NCBI GenBank assembly: GCA_947456005.1
Contig: CANGRP010000155.1
Location: 1 to 6,006 of the forward strand
Direction of reading: 5' to 3'
Origin: Caulobacteraceae bacterium
GTDB taxonomy: Bacteria > Pseudomonadota > Alphaproteobacteria > Caulobacterales > Caulobacteraceae
DNA: 6,006 bases
The notes beneath the pieces were generated by a model. The model saw only the letters and a list, made by a program, of their open reading frames with translations. It was not told the DNA's origin and ran no database searches. Position 1 is the first letter of the stretch; each line of letters begins with the position of its first letter. Below are positions 1 to 5,881 of this stretch, piece by piece. The position numbers were made by a program, and so were the translations under genes.

Positions 1-347
1 AGGGCGGAAGGCCCGCCAAAGCCGGCGGCTCCGACATTACCCCCAGAGCCGCCATGCCCCGTCATGTCCATGGCCAGGACCACGAAGCCCCGTCGCGCCA
101 ACTCGATGGCGAAGGGGCTCTGCATCTCCCGGGTGTTGATGTAGCCGTGACTGAGGAGGACCGCGGGGGCGCGCCGCCCGGCCTCAAGCCCTGGGGGGCG
201 GTAGATCAGGCCCGACATGACGGCGCCCTCGGCAGTCCGCCAGCGGGCCTCCCGGACCTCGACGCCACCCGAGCCCTGCATGAGGAAGGCCAGGAGAGAC
301 CCGGCGATGATCAGGATGGCGCCCAGGGCGGCCAGCCGGTAGCGCAT
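1..347 (-). CDS. Alpha/beta-hydrolase with N-terminal membrane anchor (5' part only)
   Basis: Reading the minus strand from the ATG at 347 gives 115 codons, open to the left edge of the window, so the C-terminal part is missing. Residues about 5-23 are a hydrophobic helix after MRYR, best read as an uncleaved anchor or a signal peptide. From about residue 30 the pattern is that of an alpha/beta-hydrolase: a strand followed by LLSHGY (64-69), the His-Gly oxyanion-hole region, then RRGFVVLAMDMTGHGGSGG (85-103), the strand and Asp-x-x-Gly-His-Gly loop that follows it in this fold. The nucleophile elbow and the catalytic acid and histidine would lie beyond the edge, so substrate and activity cannot be judged. 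An in-frame stop at 366-368 and a GGGGGA stretch just upstream (353-358) support this start. It is divergent from the phosphatase at 474. The fold call is fairly safe; esterase, lipase, peptidase or a larger multi-pass membrane hydrolase are all possible. Confidence 0.82.
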   Translation of the reverse strand, partial: MRYRLAALGAILIIAGSLLAFLMQGSGGVEVREARWRTAEGAVMSGLIYRPPGLEAGRRAPAVLLSHGYINTREMQSPFAIELARRGFVVLAMDMTGHGGSGGNVGAAGFGGPSA

Positions 348-397
348 GCGTTTCCCCCACAGTCCCTAAGGCGTCGCATCGCTCGCCCTGTGAAGAG

Positions 398-426
398 ATT
401 ATGACGGCGTGGCGGCGCGGGGACAA
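398..426 (-). promoter_or_regulatory. Sigma-70-type promoter for the minus-strand hydrolase
   Basis: On the minus strand TTGTCC (426-421) and CATAAT (403-398) are separated by exactly 17 bases. They match the TTGACA and TATAAT consensus at 4 and 5 of 6 positions. Transcription would start near 391, giving a leader of about 44 bases before the ATG at 347. The AT-rich CATAAT stands out in a very GC-rich background. This is inferred from sequence only; no comparably good promoter was seen for the plus-strand phosphatase in the same gap. Confidence 0.5.
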
Positions 427-473
427 TGCGCTTAACCTGAGGGTCGATCCCCGACGACAGACGGAGCCCTGAC

Positions 474-1211
474 ATGCGCCTCGCCCTTGCCCTCGCCTTC
501 CTGGTCGCCGCCGCCGCGCCGGCGACGTTGGGGACCGCCCAGACCCGCGGAGGCTACCTTGCGGGGCAACCGCCCATCGATGCGGTGCGGTTGCTGCCAC
601 CTCCGCCCGAGGCCGGCTCCAGCCAGGACGCCTTCGACCGGACAGCGGCTTCGGCCGCACGGGCGGGGGTGAAGGGTCCGGCCTGGGAAGGCGCGATCCG
701 GGAGGCCCGCATTCCCGACGCCGCCTTCATGAAGTCTGTGTCTTGCGCAGTCGGCGTCGAGGTCTCCGCCGAAAAGACCCCTGCGGTCCAGAAGCTGATG
801 ATGACCCTGATGGCGGACTTCGTGGTTCCGATGGACCAGGCCAAGACCGCTTACAAGCGTCCCCGCCCCTTCACCGCGGATGGCGGCCCGGCCTGCGATC
901 CCCTCGTCGCCGCGGGTCAGGGGGACAGGCTGGGTTTCTCCTATCCGAGCGGCCACGCCGGAATTGGCTGGCTCTTGGCCCTCGCCCTCTCCGATGCGGC
1001 GCCCGCCCGCTCCGACGCCATCCGCGCCTGGGGTGCGAATGTGGGGCAGCACCGCGTCGACTGCCGGGTGCACTGGCCGAGCGACGTCGCAGCCGGTCGC
1101 ATGCTGGGCCTTGCAGTCTACGACAGGGTCTCGAAGGCGCCCGCCTACCAGGCCGACGTAAAGGCTGCAGCGTCGGAAATCTCCAAGGCGGCGCCCGTGA
1201 CCTGTCCTTAG
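474..1211 (+). CDS. Secreted class A (PhoN-like) acid phosphatase, PAP2 superfamily
   Basis: The 245-residue product is a vanadium-haloperoxidase/PAP2-fold acid phosphatase that probably hydrolyses phosphomonoesters in the periplasm through a phosphohistidine intermediate. Residues 1-23 form a signal peptide (MRL, a hydrophobic Ala/Leu core, and a GTA site before QTRGG). The N-terminal region has the LLPPPPEAGS segment (40-49) typical of class A nonspecific acid phosphatases. The three catalytic motifs are complete: Lys124-x6-Arg131-Pro132 (KTAYKRPRP), SYPSGH at 156-161 with His161 as the general acid, and Arg194-x5-His200-x3-Asp204 (RVDCRVHWPSD) with His200 as the expected nucleophile. The usual Ser before Arg194 is His193. 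Four cysteines (91, 141, 197, 244) could form disulfides outside the cytoplasm. Length fits the family (about 250). GGAG at 463-466 supports the ATG. It is divergent from the hydrolase and separated from ptsP by 134 bases. Substrate preference and phosphate regulation cannot be read from the sequence; no Pho box was recognised. Confidence 0.93.
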   Translation: MRLALALAFLVAAAAPATLGTAQTRGGYLAGQPPIDAVRLLPPPPEAGSSQDAFDRTAASAARAGVKGPAWEGAIREARIPDAAFMKSVSCAVGVEVSAEKTPAVQKLMMTLMADFVVPMDQAKTAYKRPRPFTADGGPACDPLVAAGQGDRLGFSYPSGHAGIGWLLALALSDAAPARSDAIRAWGANVGQHRVDCRVHWPSDVAAGRMLGLAVYDRVSKAPAYQADVKAAASEISKAAPVTCP

Positions 1212-1234
1212 GACAAGGTCCCGCCCAAAGAACA

Positions 1235-1276
1235 GGCGTCAGGCGGCCGGACGCCGTCCGCACGGGCATTTGTTTT
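1235..1276 (+). terminator. Possible weak terminator after the phosphatase gene
   Basis: Downstream of the phosphatase stop, GGCGTC (1235-1240) can pair with GACGCC (1250-1255) over a 9-base loop. Alternatively CGGAC (1248-1252) can pair with GTCCG (1256-1260). A T-rich stretch, TTTGTTTT, follows at 1269-1276. The T-run begins 8-13 bases after the stems, which is too far for a textbook intrinsic terminator, so this is a weak candidate. Confidence 0.25.
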
Positions 1277-1302
1277 CCGTTCTGTCACCCCTTCCTGCTA
1301 GG
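1275..1302 (+). promoter_or_regulatory. Weak candidate promoter for ptsP
   Basis: GCTAGG at 1297-1302 resembles the start of the GCTANAWC -10 element described for Caulobacter housekeeping promoters. An upstream TTCCGT (1275-1280) lies 16 bases away but matches the -35 consensus poorly. Transcription would start near 1309 and give a leader of about 37 bases. The location suits ptsP being transcribed from its own promoter, but the match is weak. Confidence 0.22.
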
Positions 1303-1336
1303 AGGGCGCTGAGGACATAGGTTTTCCCCCTGTCGC

Positions 1337-1348
1337 GAGGAGCTATTG
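1337..1348 (+). promoter_or_regulatory. Ribosome binding site and TTG start of ptsP
   Basis: GAGGAG at 1337-1342 is followed after three bases by TTG (1346-1348). No ATG or GTG exists between the in-frame TGA at 1310-1312 and this TTG. The first in-frame alternatives are GTG at 1373, with no Shine-Dalgarno sequence, and ATG at 1451, inside the GAF domain. The spacing is shorter than usual, and TTG starts are generally weaker than ATG, so translation may be modest. Confidence 0.6.
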
Positions 1349-3616
1349 CCGAAGTCGACCACCAGTTTCGCCGTGCGGGGGCAGCGCAGCCTGCTCCGGC
1401 AGATCCGCGAGGCCCTGGCCTCGGGCGGGCCCGTACAGGCGCGCCTGGACATGGTCGTGCGCATCATCGCCCGGTCGATGGTGGCGGAGGTCTGCTCGCT
1501 CTACATGCGTCAGGCAGACGGCGACATGGAGCTGTTCGCCACGGAGGGCCTCTCCCCGGACGCGGTGCACCTGACGCGCATGAAGCCCGGCGAGGGCCTG
1601 GTCGGTGAGATCATGCGCTTGGGGCGTCCGTTGAACCTCTCGGATGCGCCCAACCACCCCGCCTTCTCCTACCGCCCCGAGACGGGCGAGGACCCCTTCC
1701 ACGCCTTCATGGGCGTGCCGCTGCTTCGAGGCGGCAGGGCCATCGGGGTCCTCGTCGTCCAGAACCGGACTGAGCGGGTGTACTCCGAGGACGAGGTTGA
1801 GGACCTTCAGATCATCGCCATGGTCCTGGCCGAGATGGTTGCAGGCGGGGAGTTGGCCACCGAAGGTCCCCTCAAGAACATCGACCTGGTGCCGAAGAAG
1901 CCCGAGCGCCTCAAGGGCGCGCGGTTCGCAGAGGGCCTCGCCCTGGGGGTCGCGGTCCTGCATGAACCGCCGGTGGCCCCGTCAGACCTCCTGGCTGAAG
2001 ACGTCGCCGCCGAGGAAGTGCGCCTGAAGGCGGCCATCACGACCCTTCAGGCCCAGATCGACAGCATGCTGGAGGGCCAGCACGGCCTGGTGGAGGCGTC
2101 GTACGAGGTCCTCGAGACCTACCGCATGTTCGCCCACGACCGGGGATGGCGGCGCTCCCTCGAGGACGCCGTCCGCAACGGGCTGACCGCGGAGGCGGCG
2201 GTGGAGCGTGTCCGGTCAGAGCATCGCGCCAGGCTGGGCCAGGCCAGGGACCCCTACCTTCGGGAAAGGCTCCATGACTTCGAGGACCTGGCGGACCGGT
2301 TGCTGCGGCACCTTGCCGGTGACGCCGGACTGGTGCGTGACCTGCCCGAGAACGCGATCCTGATCGCCCGGAACCTGGGGCCGGCCGACCTGCTGGAATA
2401 CGACCGCACAAGACTCAAGGGCCTGCTCCTCGAGGAAGGCTCAACCGCCAGCCATGCCGCGATTGTGGCGCGGGCCCTGGATATTCCGTGTGTCGGCCGC
2501 CTTGCGGGCCTGCGGGACAAGGTCTCTGAGGGCGACACCGTCATCGTCGACGCCGAGACGGCGGAGGCCTACCTGCGGCCGCGCCCGGACGTCATCAAGG
2601 CGCTGAAGGCCCGCCTGGACGTCCGGCTGCAGCGTCGCGCTGAGTTCGCGCGTCTCAGGGACCGTCCGGCCATCACGCAGGATGGGGCGAAGATTCAGCT
2701 CCTGATGAACGCCGGGCTGGACGTAGACCTCGACATGCTTGGTGAAGCCGGGGCCGAGGGGATCGGCCTCTTCCGCACCGAGTTCCAGTTCATGGTCGCC
2801 GAGGAGATGCCTCGCCTGACCGCCCAGACCGCCCTTTACGGCAGGGTCATGGATGCCGCTGGCGGGCTGCCCGTGACCTTCCGCACGCTCGACCTCGGCG
2901 GCGACACGGTCCGGCCGTACGTGGAGGCCGAGAGGGAGGACACCCCTGCTCTCGGCTGGCGCGCCGTCCGCATGGGCCTGGACCGTCCCGCCCTGCTGCG
3001 GCTCCAGCTCCGGGCGCTGATCGCCGCATCGCGGGGACGGCCGCTGAAGATCATGTTCCCGCTGGTCGCCAGCGTTGACGAATTCAGGGCGGCCCGGGCC
3101 CTGGTGGACCAGGAAATCGCCTGGGCGAACCGCCGGGGGCGGCCAGAGCCCGCCCGCCTCGATGTCGGCGCGATGATCGAGGCGCCGTCGGTGATCTGGC
3201 ACCTGGACGCCCTCCTGCCCATGACCGACTTCGTCAGCGTCGGCACGAACGACCTGATGCAGTACCTGTTTGCGGCCGACCGCGGGAACCCGAGGGTCTC
3301 GGAGCGCTATGACTTCCTCTCGCCCCCGGCCCTGCGCGCCCTGGAGACGATCCAGAAGGCCTGCGCCGAGACCGGGACGCCGGTCTCGGTCTGCGGGGAG
3401 ATGGCCGGACGCCCCCTCGAGGCCTTCGTCCTGGTCGCCTTGGGCTTCGAGGCCCTCTCCATGCCCCCGGCGGGCATAGGACCGGTCAAGCAGATGGTCC
3501 TCTCCTGCGACCGGGCGGCCGCCCGGCGGGGGGTCCAGAGCCTGATCCGCAGTACGGCGGGCTCAATCCGCAACGAGGTCGAGACCCTGGCGCGCAAGCT
3601 CTATCTGGCGGTCTGA
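1346..3616 (+). CDS. ptsP: Phosphoenolpyruvate-protein phosphotransferase PtsP (enzyme I-Ntr) with GAF domain
   Basis: This 756-residue cytoplasmic enzyme takes phosphate from phosphoenolpyruvate onto a histidine and passes it to NPr (PtsO), the first step of the nitrogen-related PTS. Domains: GAF sensor about 30-165; HPr-binding/PEP-utilising N domain about 190-325; swivelling phosphohistidine domain about 335-410 with GSTASH and active His370; PEP-binding TIM barrel about 430-725. By alignment to E. coli enzyme I, the PEP-site residues are present: Arg477 (FRTEF), Arg513 (FRTLD), Arg539 (GWRA), Glu612, Asn635-Asp636 (GTNDL), Arg646 and catalytic Cys683 (CGEMAG). Thr521 replaces the usual Lys of GGDK, and Thr533 the usual Asn of ENP. 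Length is normal for alphaproteobacterial EI-Ntr. The start is TTG: an in-frame stop at 1310-1312 leaves no upstream ATG, and GAGGAG (1337-1342) sits 3 bases before it; GTG at 1373 is a less likely start. In Caulobacter the PTS-Ntr links glutamine sensing by this GAF domain to SpoT-dependent (p)ppGpp; the same role is inferred here. Confidence 0.96.
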   Translation: MPKSTTSFAVRGQRSLLRQIREALASGGPVQARLDMVVRIIARSMVAEVCSLYMRQADGDMELFATEGLSPDAVHLTRMKPGEGLVGEIMRLGRPLNLSDAPNHPAFSYRPETGEDPFHAFMGVPLLRGGRAIGVLVVQNRTERVYSEDEVEDLQIIAMVLAEMVAGGELATEGPLKNIDLVPKKPERLKGARFAEGLALGVAVLHEPPVAPSDLLAEDVAAEEVRLKAAITTLQAQIDSMLEGQHGLVEASYEVLETYRMFAHDRGWRRSLEDAVRNGLTAEAAVERVRSEHRARLGQARDPYLRERLHDFEDLADRLLRHLAGDAGLVRDLPENAILIARNLGPADLLEYDRTRLKGLLLEEGSTASHAAIVARALDIPCVGRLAGLRDKVSEGDTVIVDAETAEAYLRPRPDVIKALKARLDVRLQRRAEFARLRDRPAITQDGAKIQLLMNAGLDVDLDMLGEAGAEGIGLFRTEFQFMVAEEMPRLTAQTALYGRVMDAAGGLPVTFRTLDLGGDTVRPYVEAEREDTPALGWRAVRMGLDRPALLRLQLRALIAASRGRPLKIMFPLVASVDEFRAARALVDQEIAWANRRGRPEPARLDVGAMIEAPSVIWHLDALLPMTDFVSVGTNDLMQYLFAADRGNPRVSERYDFLSPPALRALETIQKACAETGTPVSVCGEMAGRPLEAFVLVALGFEALSMPPAGIGPVKQMVLSCDRAAARRGVQSLIRSTAGSIRNEVETLARKLYLAV

Positions 3617-3694
3617 AGCCGGCGTCCGCGGCGCGATTGGCCTCACTCCTCCGCCATGCTATCGGCGGTGCGCTCCCGGAGGATTGTCGCCGCC

Positions 3695-4615
3695 ATGGCT
3701 GAGGAAGGTGAGAGGGACGCCGGGACGGCAGCGCCCGCGCCAGACCTGCAGTCTGGAGAGCATATCGGGGACGCCTTGCGCGCCGTCCGGGAGGCCCGAG
3801 GTCTCGGCATCGCCGATATTGTCGCGCTAACTCGGATTCGACCGGCCTACGTGGAGGCCATCGAGGCCCTCCGCCTCAAGGACCTGCCCAGTCGCCCCTT
3901 CACCATCGGCTATATCCGAGCCTACGCTCAGGCCCTGGGCTTCCCCGGCGACGCGGCCATCGCCCGCTTCAAGGCCGACGACCCGGACCGCAACGACGCC
4001 CTCAGGCCACCCGTAGGCGTTCGCCGGATGGCCGACCCGCGCCTGAGGCTCATGATTCTTGCGGGCCTGTTGATCCTGTCAGCCATTGTCGCCTGGAACC
4101 TGGTCCGTCGGGGAACGCTGAACGAGGAGGGACGCAAGCCTGCGGCCCTCGTCGCCGCGGCGCCTGCACCGGCCGCCCCCGCCGGCGCCATGACCCTAGG
4201 CGCACCCTTGCCGGCGCCCGTGGAGTCCAATGCTCCGCCGCACTACCTGACACCCGGCCTTGAGGCGGAGTTGTCCGCTGCGCTTCCCCCGGGAATGACG
4301 GCGTCGGAGGACCCGACCCTTCTAGACCTCGGAGAGACCTTCACGCCCCGGGCGGCCGTGCACGGCGCCGCCGGTCGGGTGGTGCTGCAGGCGCGACGGC
4401 CCACCACCCTCATCGTCTGGGGACCCGACCGGTCCGCATGGTTCGCCCGGCAGCTGGCGGCGGGAGAAGCCTACCGCACCGACCCTGTAGCGGGGCTGTC
4501 CTTCGAGTCGGTGGAGGCCGGGGTCATCGCGGTCTACCTGGACGGCCAGTCCAGGGGGGTGCTTCCGGCAGGACTCACGCCCGCATCGGTCCTGACTCGC
4601 CCCCCGCCGGCTTGA
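3695..4615 (+). CDS. RodZ-like membrane protein: N-terminal helix-turn-helix, one TM segment, C-terminal DUF4115-type domain
   Basis: With the ATG at 3695 the product has 306 residues. Residues about 24-85 form an Xre-type helix-turn-helix of the HTH_25 kind (HIGDALRAVREARGLGIAD, then RPFTIGYIRAYAQALG), as in RodZ, where this domain contacts MreB rather than DNA. A single transmembrane helix follows at about 117-137 after a basic stretch. Then come an Ala/Pro-rich linker (about 149-175) and a beta-rich C-terminal region (about 225-300) resembling DUF4115, expected in the periplasm. This matches cytoplasmic-TM-periplasmic RodZ, a cell-shape factor tied to the MreB elongasome. Position directly upstream of ispG supports orthology, as yfgA (rodZ) and gcpE are neighbours in E. 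coli. An in-frame ATG at 3656 would add 13 residues; it has no Shine-Dalgarno sequence, whereas GGAGG (3678-3682) precedes 3695, though 12 bases away. The architecture is clear; rodZ identity is likely rather than certain, since other membrane HTH_25 proteins exist in this class. Confidence 0.87.
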   Translation: MAEEGERDAGTAAPAPDLQSGEHIGDALRAVREARGLGIADIVALTRIRPAYVEAIEALRLKDLPSRPFTIGYIRAYAQALGFPGDAAIARFKADDPDRNDALRPPVGVRRMADPRLRLMILAGLLILSAIVAWNLVRRGTLNEEGRKPAALVAAAPAPAAPAGAMTLGAPLPAPVESNAPPHYLTPGLEAELSAALPPGMTASEDPTLLDLGETFTPRAAVHGAAGRVVLQARRPTTLIVWGPDRSAWFARQLAAGEAYRTDPVAGLSFESVEAGVIAVYLDGQSRGVLPAGLTPASVLTRPPPA

Positions 4616-4618
4616 GCC

Positions 4619-4643
4619 GCCCTTGGGATTCACCCGCAAGGGC
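4619..4643 (+). promoter_or_regulatory. Hairpin in the rodZ-ispG gap
   Basis: GCCCTTG (4619-4625) is the exact reverse complement of CAAGGGC (4637-4643). Inside, GG (4626-4627) can pair with CC (4634-4635), leaving one bulged G and a six-base loop. In a read-through mRNA it would fold 3 bases after the rodZ-like stop and end 14 bases before the ispG ATG. Its 3' arm holds AAGGG, the only Shine-Dalgarno-like bases in the gap. No T-run follows, so it is not a standard terminator. It may affect message stability or ispG translation, or be fortuitous in GC-rich DNA. Confidence 0.45.
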
Positions 4644-4651
4644 CCTATTCT
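4623..4651 (+). promoter_or_regulatory. Candidate promoter giving a leaderless ispG transcript
   Basis: TTGGGA (4623-4628) and TATTCT (4646-4651) are spaced by exactly 17 bases, each matching the sigma-70 consensus at 4 of 6 positions. With the usual geometry the first transcribed base would be at or beside 4658, the A of the ispG ATG. The absence of a Shine-Dalgarno sequence directly before that ATG fits a leaderless message, a common arrangement in Caulobacter and relatives. The -35 overlaps the hairpin arm, so one of the two readings may be coincidental. Confidence 0.35.
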
Positions 4652-4657
4652 CCCACC

Positions 4658-5782
4658 ATGTCAGAAACCCACACCCTCCGCCCCTGGCGCACCATCGTCC
4701 GCCGAAAGAGCCGCAAGATCCGGGTCGGGAGCGTCGAGGTCGGCGGCGACGCCCCGATCAGCGTCCAGTCCATGACCAACACACTGACGGCGGATGCGGT
4801 CGCGACCATCGACCAGGTCCGGCAGCTGGAGGAGGCCGGGGCCGACATCGTGCGGGTCTCCTGCCCGGACGAGGCCTCCACCGCCGCCCTGCCAAAGATC
4901 GTCAGGGCGTCGAAGGTCCCCATCGTCGCCGACATCCACTTCCACTATCGCCGCGGCATCGAGGCGGCGAAGGCCGGGGCCGCCTGCCTGCGCATCAATC
5001 CCGGGAACATCGGGAGCCCGGATCGGGTGCGCGAGGTGATCCAGGCGGCGCGGGACCACGGCTGCTCCATCCGGATCGGCGTCAACGCGGGCAGCCTTGA
5101 GAACCATCTCCTGGAGAAGTATGGCGAGCCCTGCCCCGACGCCATGGTCGAGAGCGCCCTGGACCACGCTCGCATCCTCCAGGACCACGACTTTCACGAG
5201 TTCAAGATCAGCGTGAAGGCCTCGGACCTGTTCATGACCGTGGCCGCCTACCAGATGTTGGCCGAGGCCATCGACTGCCCCCTGCACATCGGCGTCACCG
5301 AGGCCGGCGGCCAGCGCATCGGGACGGTCAAGTCCTCCATCGGCATGGGCGCCCTGCTCTGGGCCGGCATAGGCGACACCCTCAGGGTCTCCCTGGCGGC
5401 CGACCCCGTGGAGGAGGTCAAGGTCGGCTTCGACCTGCTCAAGTCCCTGGGCCTGAGACACCGCGGCGTGAACATCATCGCCTGCCCGTCCTGCGCCCGG
5501 CAGGGGTTCGACGTCATCCGGACGGTGGAGACCCTCGAGGCCCGGCTGGCCCACATCGCCACCCCCATGAGCCTGTCCATCATCGGCTGCGTGGTGAACG
5601 GGCCTGGCGAGGCCCTGATGACGGACGTGGGCTTCACCGGCGGTGGAAAGGGCTCCGGCATGGTCTACCTGGCCGGCAAGGCCGACCACAAGATGGACAA
5701 CGACCGCATGGTCGACCATATCGTCGACTTGGTGGAGCAACGCGCCGCCGAACTTGAACGCGCGTCCCTGAGCCCCACCTAA
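4658..5782 (+). CDS. ispG: 4-hydroxy-3-methylbut-2-enyl diphosphate synthase IspG (GcpE)
   Basis: This 374-residue enzyme converts 2-C-methyl-D-erythritol 2,4-cyclodiphosphate to HMBPP, the penultimate step of the MEP pathway to isoprenoids, using a [4Fe-4S] cluster and reduced flavodoxin or ferredoxin. The N-terminal part (about 15-260) is the TIM barrel, with VGGDAPISVQSMTNT (28-42), INPGN (113-117), GVNAGSLE (141-148) and GVTEAGG (212-218). The C-terminal reductase-like domain carries the cluster ligands Cys276 and Cys279 (ACPSCARQG), Cys311 (IGCVVNGPGEA) and Glu318, matching Cys270, Cys273, Cys305 and Glu312 of the 372-residue E. coli enzyme. The protein is complete with no missing key residue. 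The ATG at 4658 has no Shine-Dalgarno sequence at normal distance, but MSETHTLRPW leads straight into the conserved RRKSRKIRVG segment, so the start is credible. It lies 42 bases after the rodZ-like gene and is probably essential if no mevalonate pathway is present. Confidence 0.98.
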   Translation: MSETHTLRPWRTIVRRKSRKIRVGSVEVGGDAPISVQSMTNTLTADAVATIDQVRQLEEAGADIVRVSCPDEASTAALPKIVRASKVPIVADIHFHYRRGIEAAKAGAACLRINPGNIGSPDRVREVIQAARDHGCSIRIGVNAGSLENHLLEKYGEPCPDAMVESALDHARILQDHDFHEFKISVKASDLFMTVAAYQMLAEAIDCPLHIGVTEAGGQRIGTVKSSIGMGALLWAGIGDTLRVSLAADPVEEVKVGFDLLKSLGLRHRGVNIIACPSCARQGFDVIRTVETLEARLAHIATPMSLSIIGCVVNGPGEALMTDVGFTGGGKGSGMVYLAGKADHKMDNDRMVDHIVDLVEQRAAELERASLSPT

Positions 5783-5820
5783 ACTGGCTGCCGCGGCGGA
5801 TCCGTCGATGGCGAACGGAA

Positions 5821-5863
5821 GCGCCGCTTGAAAGGCCGTTCACGGCTTGATGAGGCGCCGCTT
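5821..5863 (+). repeat. 9-base direct repeat flanking a small hairpin in the leader of the last gene
   Basis: GCGCCGCTT occurs at 5821-5829 and again at 5855-5863. Between the copies, GCCG (5835-5838) and CGGC (5843-5846) can form a hairpin with a TTCA loop, extendable by one GU and one AU pair to 5833-5848. GCGCC (5821-5825) can also pair with GGCGC (5854-5858) around it. No T-run follows, so it is not a clear ispG terminator. It could be a structured leader, an operator or chance. Confidence 0.3.
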
Positions 5864-5881
5864 CGCAAAGAGGAGAGAGCC

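Noticed and set aside
54..404. Plus-strand open frame of 116 codons at the left end
   Set aside because: It runs opposite the alpha/beta-hydrolase reading on the minus strand, which has a clear membrane anchor and fold motifs. The plus-strand translation is compositionally odd and runs across the divergent promoter region.
432..1073. Minus-strand open frame of 213 codons opposite the phosphatase gene
   Set aside because: It overlaps the phosphatase with its complete catalytic motifs. The translation is Arg/Gly-rich with no family pattern.
2441..3202. Minus-strand open frame of 253 codons inside ptsP
   Set aside because: It is a shadow of the conserved TIM-barrel part of EI-Ntr and resembles no family.
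4661..5740. Long antisense open frame (359 codons) on the minus strand opposite ispG
   Set aside because: It exactly shadows a certain ispG gene in GC-rich DNA, where antisense frames lack stops. Its translation is Gly/His/Asp/Val-rich low-complexity with no recognisable fold.
5791..5812. Palindrome CGGATCCG and neighbouring CCGCGG after the ispG stop
   Set aside because: They are short GC-rich palindromes of a kind expected by chance. No stem with a loop and T-run could be drawn, so they are not called as a terminator.
5817..5840. Possible general-stress (EcfG/SigT) promoter, GGAAG then CGTT
   Set aside because: The last -35 base deviates from GGAAC, and the 15-base spacer is shorter than the usual 16-17. 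The match is too weak to call.
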